Source: Granulicella arctica (GTDB taxonomy: Bacteria > Acidobacteriota > Terriglobia > Terriglobales > Acidobacteriaceae). From it: 64,000 nt of DNA. The notes under the pieces are model-generated. The model searched no databases, had not been told where the DNA came from, and saw only the letters and a program-made list of their open reading frames with translations. The DNA is taken from contig NZ_JAGTUT010000002.1 of assembly GCF_025685605.1 (NCBI RefSeq), positions 186,001-250,000 of the forward strand. The letters run 5' to 3'. Both the position numbers and the translations under genes were made by a program. This document shows, piece after piece, positions 8,577 through 17,144 of the stretch; position 1 is the stretch's first letter; each line of letters opens with the position of its first letter.

Positions 8577-10889
8577 CTTGCCCGCTGCATCGTCCCAATG
8601 GATGCGCGTAATCTGGCTCTCGCCCTTTTCATACGCGTAAGTCTTGCCATCATCGTTGTAAAGCGTGAAGTCGCCGCTCGCGCCCGAATACACCCGCACA
8701 TGCGCGATTCCCTGCTTCTCCTTCGTACTTTCAACCACCGTCCCTAGTGGAACAATCGATCCAGCCTTCACAAAGAGCGGCAGCGTATCGATCGGCGCAT
8801 TCACCTCGATTGTCTGTCCGCCAGCAAACTTCTCGCCCGTCCAATAGCTGTACCAAGCCGTCCCAGCAGGAAGGTACACGCTCTTCTTCGTCTGCCCCTG
8901 CTCCGTCACCGGAGCCACAAGAAAGGCCGGCCCGAACATATACTCATCGCGAGTGTCAGCCACCTTCGCATCGTTTGCGAAGTCCATCCAGAGCGGCCGC
9001 ATAAATGGTGCACCCGTCTGATGTGTCGAATAGCCAAGCGAGTAGATATAAGGCATCAACTCATACCGTAACCGCAGATACTTACTCAGGATGGGCTCAG
9101 CCTGCTTCCCGTAGCTCCAAACTTCGTTGTACGTCCGCGAGCCATGTGTCCGAAACGTCGGCAGGAACGCTCCGTACTCGAACCACCGCACATACAGTTC
9201 CGGATAGTCGTCGTATCCTTGCACGTTGTCGCGCGCATCGCTGGGATCGATCAACACCGGCCGCTCCGCCTTATGAACAGCAGGCAGATACTGCCAAGCC
9301 CCGATATCGTTCCCCCAGTACGCAATCCCCGAAGCCGTCACATTCAGGCCTGTAGGAATCTGGCGTGTCAACGTATCCCAGGTCGGAAAGATATCCGACG
9401 ACCAGAAGATCGTCCCGTTATGCTGCGCTCCCGTATACGCATCCCGCGACATGATCAGTGCACGCCGCTCCGGCAAGTCCTTCCGTATCCCGTCATACAG
9501 AGCCGCCGTATGAAATAGCGGATACACATTGAAGAACAGCGTCCCCGGTCCAACCTTGAAGTAGCTCCCATTCGGAGGCAGATCGGGCTCCGTCTCATCC
9601 GCCCAGAGCGAGTCAAATCCCTTGCTCAGAATCTGGTCCCGCACCGTTCCCCAGTACCACTTAGCCGCATCTGGATTCGTGGTATCGATATCCGATCCCG
9701 CCTTGTCATACGGCAGGCCATCCGTAGGGGTCCCATCGGCCTTCGCCTCGAACCATCCCTTCGCCTTTACCTCCTCGTAGTATCGCGTCCCCTTCTCGAA
9801 TCGCGGCCACACGCTGATCATCGTGTCGATATTCTGCGCATGCAACTGCTTGTTCATAGCAGCCGGATCGGGCCACCGAGATGTGATGAAGTCCATCTGC
9901 CCCATGCCCGTGTAGTAAAACCAATCGAGCACAATCACATCAAGAGGAAGATGCCGGTCGCGATACCCCTTCGCCACCGCCAGCATCTCCTCCTGCGTCA
10001 CATACCGTTGCTTGCACTGTATAAACCCATAGGCCGCCTTCGGCAGCATCGGCGTGTCACCCGTCAGCAGTTTGTAACCACCATAGATCTCATCCGAAGT
10101 CTTGCCTGCAATCACGAAAAATGACACTCGCTGCCCTACCTGTGAAGTCCACTGTGTTCGCTCGTTAAACCCCGGCGCAATCGTAGTCTTCGACGCGTTA
10201 TCCCATAGCAGCCCGTAGCCTTTGTTAGTCACCAGCAATGGCACACAGAAACTAGCTCCCGCCGTAGCGTTATAGTCCGCCTGACACTCCACCTTATGCC
10301 CGCGATGATCGAGCGTCCCATCCTGGTTCTGCCCTAAGCCGTAGTAGTGCTCATCACTCGGCGAAGCGAACGTAGCACCAACCTCGTAGAACGGCTTATC
10401 ACTCGGTCGCCGATCATGTTCGAGCTGCGTATTGCCGTCCTTGTTGTTCAGGACAGCCATCTCCCAGCCCTGCATATCCAGTAGCGGTGAGCCATCCGCA
10501 CCTGTAATCCGTATATTCGTTCCCGGGGCCGAACCGCTGAAGTACTTCTCTGTACCCTCCACATAGTTCTTCGGCCTCGGTCGCGGAGGCGGTGTAGCCG
10601 CAACAAAAACCTTCATTCTGGCCGAAACGTATGTATCGCCCTCAGCAGTAGTCTCATGGCGCCATCCAGCCGCATTCGACTTCGCCACAAACCCATATCC
10701 CGGACCGGCCAACGCCTCATCCTTCAACAGGCTCAACGTCACCCGAACAATATTCGGCCCATACGCCTCCAGCACCACCGCCGCGCCATCACGATTCATT
10801 ACCACCTGACTCTGGGCACCACCAACCGCCGTAATGCAAACGCAAGAAGCGGCAAAAAGCACCGGGACAATCAGGAAATGCGGGCGCAT
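8514..10889 (-). CDS. Secreted GH31 glycosidase (alpha-xylosidase/alpha-glucosidase-like)
   Basis: Retaining alpha-glycosidase of family GH31. A signal peptide (MRPHFLIVPVLFAASC...) precedes an N-terminal beta-domain, the barrel and C-terminal beta-domains with a DUF5110-like end. Nucleophile candidate is Asp431 in SLWADETEP; acid/base candidate is Asp499 in FWSSDIFPTWD, a spacing of 68 that matches characterised GH31 enzymes. The segment GIAYWGNDIGAW is also typical and resembles xyloglucan alpha-xylosidases. The ATG at 10889 is preferred (GGAG four bases upstream) over an ATG 13 codons earlier. Periplasmic or extracellular plant-polysaccharide use is likely; exact substrate is unsure. Confidence 0.9.
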   Translation of the reverse strand: MRPHFLIVPVLFAASCVCITAVGGAQSQVVMNRDGAAVVLEAYGPNIVRVTLSLLKDEALAGPGYGFVAKSNAAGWRHETTAEGDTYVSARMKVFVAATPPPRPRPKNYVEGTEKYFSGSAPGTNIRITGADGSPLLDMQGWEMAVLNNKDGNTQLEHDRRPSDKPFYEVGATFASPSDEHYYGLGQNQDGTLDHRGHKVECQADYNATAGASFCVPLLVTNKGYGLLWDNASKTTIAPGFNERTQWTSQVGQRVSFFVIAGKTSDEIYGGYKLLTGDTPMLPKAAYGFIQCKQRYVTQEEMLAVAKGYRDRHLPLDVIVLDWFYYTGMGQMDFITSRWPDPAAMNKQLHAQNIDTMISVWPRFEKGTRYYEEVKAKGWFEAKADGTPTDGLPYDKAGSDIDTTNPDAAKWYWGTVRDQILSKGFDSLWADETEPDLPPNGSYFKVGPGTLFFNVYPLFHTAALYDGIRKDLPERRALIMSRDAYTGAQHNGTIFWSSDIFPTWDTLTRQIPTGLNVTASGIAYWGNDIGAWQYLPAVHKAERPVLIDPSDARDNVQGYDDYPELYVRWFEYGAFLPTFRTHGSRTYNEVWSYGKQAEPILSKYLRLRYELMPYIYSLGYSTHQTGAPFMRPLWMDFANDAKVADTRDEYMFGPAFLVAPVTEQGQTKKSVYLPAGTAWYSYWTGEKFAGGQTIEVNAPIDTLPLFVKAGSIVPLGTVVESTKEKQGIAHVRVYSGASGDFTLYNDDGKTYAYEKGESQITRIHWDDAAGKLSQSGAKAWSGKVLEVVKGH

Positions 10890-11000
10890 AATTCTCCATT
10901 CACCATCATTCAAATCAATCAACGTCAATCAGAATGGTTGACCGTTCGGGCAAGTGAAGTGTACACGGCTATTCCAACTGAGTATTTCGATCTGCTCCAA

Positions 11001-11789
11001 CTACGGGTCGCGGTACTCGCGGCGCTTCAGTTCGCCCACCGCCTGCTCATGGCCTTGAAGAGCAGCTTGCCGTGTCCAGTGGCGGGACAGCGTATAGTCA
11101 TGCTCCAAGCCCTGGCCGAACGCATAGAGATGGCCGAGTTGAAATTGAGCCTCGGCATTACCCTGATCAGCGGCCTTACGATACCAGCCGGCTGCCTGTG
11201 TATAGCTGAGCGGAACGCCGTGACCAATGTAGTAAAGGTCGGCTAACTTCTGCTGTGCTTCCGGAAAGTCCTGTATAGCGGCCAGCCGATACCAATAAGC
11301 AGCATCGGCATCGCTTTGCAGGACTCCTTCCCCCTTGCGATACATCAAGCCGAGGTTGTACTGCGCCCAGGCAAGATTGCTGTAGGCGGCCCGCTGGCAC
11401 CACGCAAAAGCTTCAGGATAGTCTCCGGTTGCGTAGTAGCGGAAGCTCAGATTGGCCTGCGCAAAAGCGTGGCCCTGTTCGGCAGCCTTTCGCTCCCAGT
11501 GGGCAGCCTGGACGTCATCCTGCGGCAAACCTTCACCGGCGTCATACATGGTGCTGAGGAGATATTGTGATTCGGCGTGGCCTTGCTCCGCGGCGAGACG
11601 GAAGCTGGCTGCGGCTTCCGTAAAGTTGCGAGTGCTGTAGTCCGTAACGGCCTGCCGGTAGTACGGATTCGAGGCTGCGTTAGCGGCATCGCGTCGGCCA
11701 CGGGCAATGATGCTGGACCGCGTGGAATGAAGTGACAGCGCAGAACCGCCAGGGATGTGCTTTAGACCGGCCTTGACCTTATCGTCCAT
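11001..11789 (-). CDS. Sel1-repeat (TPR-like) protein
   Basis: About 262 residues with six or seven Sel1-like repeats of 35-37 residues (pattern A.YWY..AA..G...AQ..L...Y..G.G), giving an alpha-solenoid for protein contacts. No signal peptide or catalytic motif. The ATG at 11789 lies inside the end of the upstream J-domain gene (11-base overlap), so translation is probably coupled; a TTG 10 codons earlier is possible. The pairing of a J-domain protein with a Sel1 scaffold suggests joint action on a client protein, but the client is unknown. Confidence 0.8.
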   Translation of the reverse strand: MDDKVKAGLKHIPGGSALSLHSTRSSIIARGRRDAANAASNPYYRQAVTDYSTRNFTEAAASFRLAAEQGHAESQYLLSTMYDAGEGLPQDDVQAAHWERKAAEQGHAFAQANLSFRYYATGDYPEAFAWCQRAAYSNLAWAQYNLGLMYRKGEGVLQSDADAAYWYRLAAIQDFPEAQQKLADLYYIGHGVPLSYTQAAGWYRKAADQGNAEAQFQLGHLYAFGQGLEHDYTLSRHWTRQAALQGHEQAVGELKRREYRDP

Positions 11790-12561
11790 GGGCACTGATC
11801 TGGCGGTCGATGAGCTCAAAACGACGCCGGGCCTCAGCGATCTGCTCGCCGAGGCTGGTAGCCAGCTCTGTGAGAAGGTCGCGATGTTCGCGGGCAGCGA
11901 TCTCAGCGTCGAGATGCAATTGAGCTATCTCGCCGGAGAGCAGCGTGTACCGCTCAACATGGAGAGCGGCTACGTCGCGCTCCGCATGCTGTATCTGGCG
12001 GGTGATCCGGATAAGCTCCGCCGCCATGTCCTCTCCAAGAACGGTGGCGTTGATCTCGCGATAATCGTCGAGGAGACGCTGCAGCGTTTCGGAGTCGCCG
12101 CGGCTGTAGGCCTGGTTGGCGCGAGCCATAAGCAGTGTAAAGTGCTTCTGCTCAGCCTCGTCACGCGCGAAGTCGGGGTGAATACGCTTGGCGACATCGC
12201 GGAAGAGAGTCTTGAGGCTGGGCGGCGGGTCGAACTCCTCCGCCTCGCGCGCCTCACCAAAAGCCGCATCATGGGTCTCCTGCGCACGCACCCGGCTCTC
12301 CACGGCGTGGCGGCGGGCAGACTCAGAGTCGTAGAGGTCAACCTCGCGCTCGGCGATCTGTGCTTCAAGTTCGTCAAGCTCCGCATAGAGAATGCCGATC
12401 TGACGAAGATAGCGGCCCTCGAAGGTCTTAAGCCGGGCGCGAAGCTGCGCGAGTTCAGACTCGTGCTCGGCGAGCGTCGTGCGAAGGGTGGCAAGTTGCT
12501 CGCGCTTGTTGAGGAGGGCGGCAGCGTCCGGGCTTGGCTGAAGAATGATTGCGACTGGCAT
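11779..12561 (-). CDS. Coiled-coil protein with a central J-domain-like segment
   Basis: Residues about 15-90 and 185-255 are heptad-rich coiled coil. Between them, near residues 115-160, lies a J-domain-like stretch: LFRDVAKRIHPDFARD followed by FTLLMARANQAYSRGD, which has the HPD tripeptide of Hsp70 co-chaperones and the following helix III/IV pattern. Cytoplasmic, no signal peptide. It begins at the ATG at 12561 and overlaps the downstream Sel1 gene. It is not a DnaJ/CbpA orthologue: there is no G/F region or zinc finger. Likely recruits DnaK to a particular client; this is an inference from HPD. Confidence 0.72.
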   Translation of the reverse strand: MPVAIILQPSPDAAALLNKREQLATLRTTLAEHESELAQLRARLKTFEGRYLRQIGILYAELDELEAQIAEREVDLYDSESARRHAVESRVRAQETHDAAFGEAREAEEFDPPPSLKTLFRDVAKRIHPDFARDEAEQKHFTLLMARANQAYSRGDSETLQRLLDDYREINATVLGEDMAAELIRITRQIQHAERDVAALHVERYTLLSGEIAQLHLDAEIAAREHRDLLTELATSLGEQIAEARRRFELIDRQISAHGR

Positions 12562-12573
12562 GCGGCGTCCGAT

Positions 12574-12588
12574 ACTGGAACTTCCAGT
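12574..12588. promoter_or_regulatory. 15-bp palindrome upstream of the J-domain gene
   Basis: ACTGGAA-C-TTCCAGT is a perfect 7+7 inverted repeat 13 bases upstream of the ATG at 12561. Its place in the leader or promoter fits a dimeric regulator site or a small RNA hairpin. The regulator is unknown. Confidence 0.4.
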
Positions 12589-12673
12589 CTAACGGAGCGG
12601 CCGCACCTTTCGCATAAGGGCAGCTCTTGCAGCTAAACAAAATGCAACCACCGGCGATGAACTCGTCCTCCAG

Positions 12674-14215
12674 CTACTTCCTATGAGTTGGCTTCGTAGT
12701 CTGGGTCGCAGCGGTGATATTGAAAGGATTGCTGCTGGCAGATGTAAGCGAAGTGGCTGATGCAACAATTGTGTCATTGGTTCCAGCTTCGTTAATGCTC
12801 AGACCAGAAATGGTAAAGACACCACCGACGGCGCTTCCTGAATGAGTCTCATTCAAAAACATTGCTCCCGCCGGGTTGGATACCAACGTCAACGTTACGT
12901 TCTTGGTGCCGTTGATGCTCGTAACGGTGTTGCCAGCCGCGTCCTCGATCGCAACCGATACAGTTCCGATCGAACCACCCACCGGTGCGCTTGAAGGTTG
13001 AGTAAGAAATCCGAGCTTTGTGGCCGGTCCGAAGGAAGTTTGGAGTTCGACCGATAGGTACTTCGTCGAGAAGCTGGTAGTAGCCACATCCTGCCGACCA
13101 TCTCCGTTGAAATCCCCAACCACTGCTGCATAGGGTGCAGCCGCAGCCTGGTAGGCGCTCACAGGCAGGAACGTACCGTCTCGCCGACCCAGGAGTATTC
13201 CGATCGCTGAGTTAGCGAAATTTGTGACGATCAGGTCCTGGATACCGTCGCCATTCATATCTCTCGCCAATATTGAACTGGGTTCCGTGTTTGCGGAGTA
13301 AGAAACCTGCGGCAAAAATGCTCCAGTCCCGTTATTCAGAAGCACACTGACGGTATTAGCGCCGAGATTAGCCACGGCCAGGTCATTTGACCCGTCACCG
13401 TTGAAGTCACCGATAGCTACACCATAGGGGTCGACCCCGGTCGCGTACGTAGTCTGTGGCAAGAACTGCCCGTGAGTGTCGTTGAGAAACACTCCCACAG
13501 TGTTCGCCCTGACATTCCAGACTACGATGTCAGGAAATCCATCGTTATTCAGGTCACCAACTGCGGTGCCGATCGGATAGTCGCCCGTCGCATAGGTTGA
13601 CGCCACTCCAAAAGTGCCATCACCCTTACCTGGAAGTACGCTCAGGGTCTTGTCGCTGTTATTCGTCACAACGAGGTCCAGGAAACCATCTTTGTTGAAG
13701 TCGCCCGCCGAAACCCCATAAGGCACTTTGCCGACGCTATACGTATGCGTAGGTGACGACTGAAACACTCCGCCACCCTGATTTAACAGAATACTTACGG
13801 TCCCATCTCCGCCGTTGACAACGGCAAGATCCGGCTTACCATCCCCGTTCAAGTCTGCCGCCGCAATCCCATAAGGGCCATAACCCACCATGTAGTTCAC
13901 TGGTGCTTGAAACGACCCATTGCTTAATCCAAACAGAATGCTGACAGAGGAATTGGTTAGGTTCGTCACGGCTATGTCAGTAACCCCGTCACCATTAAAA
14001 TCGGCAGTGACCGGAATCAACGATGCTTCCGAGGTCGCACCTGTTACATACTGCAGGGGGGCTGCCAGGCCAGGTTCCAAAGTACTCTGTGCGACGCCAA
14101 CTGAATGTAAACTACCCACCAGAACCATAAGCGCAGACACGATGAGTGTTTTACCTGCGGCGCGGCCAATCAGAAAACCGAGCGAACTTATTGTCAACTC
14201 ACGAATGAAGCGCAT
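12674..14215 (-). CDS. Secreted FG-GAP/VCBS repeat protein
   Basis: Exported 513-residue protein. The signal peptide ends near GVAQS; then residues about 55-400 hold six or more FG-GAP repeats (VTADFNGDGVTDIAVTN, AAADLNGDGKPDLAVVN and similar) that form an integrin-alpha-like propeller with calcium-binding DxNxDG loops. Residues about 410-510 form an Ig-like/invasin-type domain (IEDAAGNTVTSINGTKNVTL). GGAGG lies just before the ATG at 14215. It is a smaller relative of the giant protein at 26-31.6 kb, with the same repeat wording. Probably a surface-exposed binding protein; ligand unknown. Confidence 0.85.
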   Translation of the reverse strand: MRFIRELTISSLGFLIGRAAGKTLIVSALMVLVGSLHSVGVAQSTLEPGLAAPLQYVTGATSEASLIPVTADFNGDGVTDIAVTNLTNSSVSILFGLSNGSFQAPVNYMVGYGPYGIAAADLNGDGKPDLAVVNGGDGTVSILLNQGGGVFQSSPTHTYSVGKVPYGVSAGDFNKDGFLDLVVTNNSDKTLSVLPGKGDGTFGVASTYATGDYPIGTAVGDLNNDGFPDIVVWNVRANTVGVFLNDTHGQFLPQTTYATGVDPYGVAIGDFNGDGSNDLAVANLGANTVSVLLNNGTGAFLPQVSYSANTEPSSILARDMNGDGIQDLIVTNFANSAIGILLGRRDGTFLPVSAYQAAAAPYAAVVGDFNGDGRQDVATTSFSTKYLSVELQTSFGPATKLGFLTQPSSAPVGGSIGTVSVAIEDAAGNTVTSINGTKNVTLTLVSNPAGAMFLNETHSGSAVGGVFTISGLSINEAGTNDTIVASATSLTSASSNPFNITAATQTTKPTHRK

Positions 14216-14370
14216 GTTCCTCCGTTTGAGAACTGCCTCTGCATCAACTTAGGTAACGGCCCGTCTTCAGTATCGCGAAGATGAAATGGCTCAACGGACC
14301 CCACACGCTTCATCCAATAAGCTCTAACAAAGAGAGAATAAGGGAGAAGTTCGGTCACCATTTTCTATCC

Positions 14371-14742
14371 CTAATCAGTCAATTGCTTCATCAGGGACGC
14401 CATGTCGATCTGCATCCAGTGCCCTGCAATGCGTTCTTCTTTGATCTTGTAAAAAATCATTAGTTCAGAAGATACCGGCTTTCCCGTAGGCTGAAGGCCA
14501 GCAAACACTCCCTTGTGAACTCCACGAATCGTGCAACGGACAGCCACGATGTCACCTTCAGCAACCATCTGATCTGCGATCAACTCATAGTTGGGAAATC
14601 CGGCCTCTGCACCACGAATATGTTCTTTAAGGGCCGGGTCACTTACGAACCGGTCGATCAGATCCTGAGGCTTGGGCCGACCCGACAATGCTTTGAAACA
14701 CTCTTCAATAAACACTTTACTTTCAATGCCTAAAGCATTCAT
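14371..14742 (-). CDS. SnoaL-like / ester cyclase family protein
   Basis: 123-residue NTF2-fold protein. The segments FKALSG, LIDRFVSDPALKEHI, GDIVAVRCTIRGVHKGVF and KEERIAGHWMQIDM match the SnoaL-like polyketide cyclase/ester cyclase group. The CGGAG at five bases before the ATG at 14742 supports the start. In bacteria such proteins are mostly stand-alone, with small-molecule isomerase, hydrolase or binding roles that cannot be read from sequence. It is divergent from the winged-helix/TPR regulator that follows and may be its target. Confidence 0.75.
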   Translation of the reverse strand: MNALGIESKVFIEECFKALSGRPKPQDLIDRFVSDPALKEHIRGAEAGFPNYELIADQMVAEGDIVAVRCTIRGVHKGVFAGLQPTGKPVSSELMIFYKIKEERIAGHWMQIDMASLMKQLTD

Positions 14743-14820
14743 ATGGACTCCGGTGATTCGGTAGAGTGGACTAACTGCGAAAATCCTAAGTTCTTACAGT
14801 GCGAGGCGGGCCCACAAAAG

Positions 14821-16107
14821 ATGCGAAAAAAACAAAACGAAAACCAAATCACGGAAGATAGCATTTATCAATTTGGTGAATTCTCGCTTTCACAGTCCGA
14901 GCGTCGACTATTCCAAGGCACGAAGAACCTGTTGCTGCCGCCCAGAGCCTTCGACGCCTTGTGCCTGTTAGTGCGCAACCACAGCAGTCTGGTATCACGA
15001 AGCGAGATGGTGAACACACTCTGGCCCGGAGTTCACGTCACCGAAGCGAACCTTACCAACATCATCGTGCGCCTGCGAAAACTTCTTGGCCGGGATGCCG
15101 TCCAGACGGTCTCTAAGTATGGATACCGCTTCACCTTGCCGGTAAGCGGCGAACCCGGAGTTACGCAGGCCGTCTACACCAGCTTTGTTCGCGGTAAAGA
15201 ACTTGCCGCGGAACGTTCTCTTGAATCCCTACGCTACGCGCGCGAACTTTTTTGGATATGCCTCGCGAATGATCCGCAATACGCGCCCGCGTGGGCGTGG
15301 CTCGGCCGTACCTGTCGGCTACTTGAAAAGTTTAAAGGGGAACGGTCAAGCGCCAGTCTTGCCGAAGCAGCCTTCCTGAGGGCATTCGCCATCGATCCCG
15401 ATCTTGCCTGCGCACATCAGTTTTTTACACAACTGCAGGTCGATACGGGCCGTGCTGAGCAAGCGATGGTTCGGCTATCGTCCCGCATGAAGCAGCGCGG
15501 AGAAGAACCAGAGACTCTTGCCGGTCTGGTCCAGGTACTCCGCGTCTGCGGACTGCTTCGGGAATCGGTTGCAGCCCATGAGCGGGCGATCGCGCTCGAC
15601 CCTACGACAAGGACGAGTGTCGCGCACACGTACTTCCTGCTGGGAGAGTACGCCATGGTCTTCGAAACCTATAACACCGGCAAAGGTTTTTACCTCGACG
15701 CTGCGGCTTGGGCAGCTCTCGGCAAGGTCGACCACGCTGCCGCACTACTACGCTCCAGGCTTTTACAGCCAGAGTTGGGACCTCTGATGTCAGGCCTCAT
15801 GGCATCGCTGCTTGCGGTCCTTGAGGGTAAGCCTGACCAGGCAATGGACATCATGGAAGGCACAGAGGTCTTGGACGAACCTGAAGCGCTCCTCTACTTT
15901 GCTCGACACTATGCGCTTGTTAATGCTCCGGCACATGCCGTGCGGATGCTACATCGTGCAAGACGAGGTGGCTTTTCAACAACCTACACACTCGAGAACG
16001 ACGCGGCTTTTGCCTGTCTGCGAGATGAGCCTGAATTTGCCAAAGAATTACGGCAGGCTGCACTGGTTGATACTGTCTTGCTAAACATCTCAACCGTGAG
16101 CAAATAA
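14821..16107 (+). CDS. Winged-helix (OmpR-type) regulator with TPR-like C-terminal half
   Basis: Residues about 10-110 form a PhoB/CadC-type winged helix (FGEFSLSQSERRLFQG, RAFDALCLLVRN, VSRSEMVNTLWPGVHVTEANL, RLRKLLGRDAVQTVSKYGYRF). The rest is helical TPR-like repeats (AWAWLGRTCR, RAFAIDPDLACAHQF, ERAIALDPTTRTS). No receiver domain or membrane segment is evident, so the signal is probably a bound ligand or protein. The ATG at 14821 with GAGGCGGG upstream is chosen; an in-frame ATG at 14743 would directly abut the divergent SnoaL start with no promoter room. Regulators of this build are numerous in Acidobacteriota. Confidence 0.82.
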   Translation: MRKKQNENQITEDSIYQFGEFSLSQSERRLFQGTKNLLLPPRAFDALCLLVRNHSSLVSRSEMVNTLWPGVHVTEANLTNIIVRLRKLLGRDAVQTVSKYGYRFTLPVSGEPGVTQAVYTSFVRGKELAAERSLESLRYARELFWICLANDPQYAPAWAWLGRTCRLLEKFKGERSSASLAEAAFLRAFAIDPDLACAHQFFTQLQVDTGRAEQAMVRLSSRMKQRGEEPETLAGLVQVLRVCGLLRESVAAHERAIALDPTTRTSVAHTYFLLGEYAMVFETYNTGKGFYLDAAAWAALGKVDHAAALLRSRLLQPELGPLMSGLMASLLAVLEGKPDQAMDIMEGTEVLDEPEALLYFARHYALVNAPAHAVRMLHRARRGGFSTTYTLENDAAFACLRDEPEFAKELRQAALVDTVLLNISTVSK

Positions 16108-16163
16108 GGTCGGCACAAGAGAGTAGTAGCCCTTTACGCATCGTGTCTGGCATCAATTCGCAA

Positions 16164-16823
16164 CTACATTCTTCGTAGCCGCCTGCCGAAGACAAGACCC
16201 ATAGTGGCACCAACGGTCGCCGAGTGATCGCTTACGCCAAACCGAAGACCGCCATCGATTCCAAAAGCATCTCCGAACTGGCGGAAGAAGCCCCCAAAGA
16301 CATAGGTGCCAGGCGGAGTGTTGGATTCCGAGTTGTTCTGTCCAAACACCTCTGCATAGATACGCGTCTGCTTCTGAACGTGATAGCTGATCGCAAGTGA
16401 CTGCTGACCACCATAAGTACATCCGGATCGGGTCTGACAGTCGGACTGCACCAACGAGCCGTTCACAATCACATCGAGGTCGCCGCTCTTGCCGTAGTGA
16501 TGATTGAGGAGCAGTATGGCTTGCTGCCCGTAATTCTGAAGCACGCTCTGTGAGGCACTTGGGAGTTCAGCCTCGTATTGGATGGCGATGCCGGGTGCAA
16601 CACGATGGTAGTCTTCCTTCTTCAACTCCACCTTACCTCCGATCTGAAGCGTTCCTACACCTCGGGTAGTCTCCTTCTCCTGTTGCTGCAGCGTAAACGG
16701 TGACCATCCAAAGTCCAGCCGGAGTCGGGGCAGTGGTGCATAGTAGAAAGCAGCCGCACCTGTCTGCAGATCACCGGGCACTTTTTGCGGGTAGGCGTCA
16801 TAGCCTATCTCCACCTGCAACAC
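16164..16823 (-). CDS. Putative outer-membrane or transporter-like secreted protein; start unclear
   Basis: The readable part (GTG at 16823) gives 219 residues with alternating polar/hydrophobic strands (LRLDFGWSPF, TLQIGGKVEL, SLAISYHV, RIYAEVFGQ, GGLRFGV), like a transporter/phenol-MetA-pathway type barrel. Upstream, the same frame stays open to about 17044 and encodes a convincing signal peptide (RRVRTTLAYCCF..., cleavage after GVASA, next residues QDLNLSP), but contains no ATG, GTG or TTG before it. Initiation must be non-standard, or a start was lost by mutation or base-call error. Function unknown. No ribosome site supports the GTG. Confidence 0.55.
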   Translation of the reverse strand: MLQVEIGYDAYPQKVPGDLQTGAAAFYYAPLPRLRLDFGWSPFTLQQQEKETTRGVGTLQIGGKVELKKEDYHRVAPGIAIQYEAELPSASQSVLQNYGQQAILLLNHHYGKSGDLDVIVNGSLVQSDCQTRSGCTYGGQQSLAISYHVQKQTRIYAEVFGQNNSESNTPPGTYVFGGFFRQFGDAFGIDGGLRFGVSDHSATVGATMGLVFGRRLRRM

Positions 16824-17144
16824 GCCTGCACTCTGTATCGCTGCGCTATTAGCGATTGTAGGTCTCGTTGGACTAAGATTCAGATCCTGCGCCGATGCAA
16901 CACCAGCACTGAGAACTGATGCCGTAAAACAGCAGTAAGCTAGCGTAGTCCGTACTCGCCGAAAGCTCGTAAAGTATGGCGGTGAATATATTGAACCATC
17001 AGCGCGAATGATTTGCCTCTCAAAAAGCTTAGAAAACTCTGGTCAGATACGTAGTTTGACTAGAACCGGCCAGCACCGCAAAACCTATTGTGCCCGGAAT
17101 TAGATCGAAAGCGAAAGCTGTGTTCCCATCAGCTCGAAGAACGC

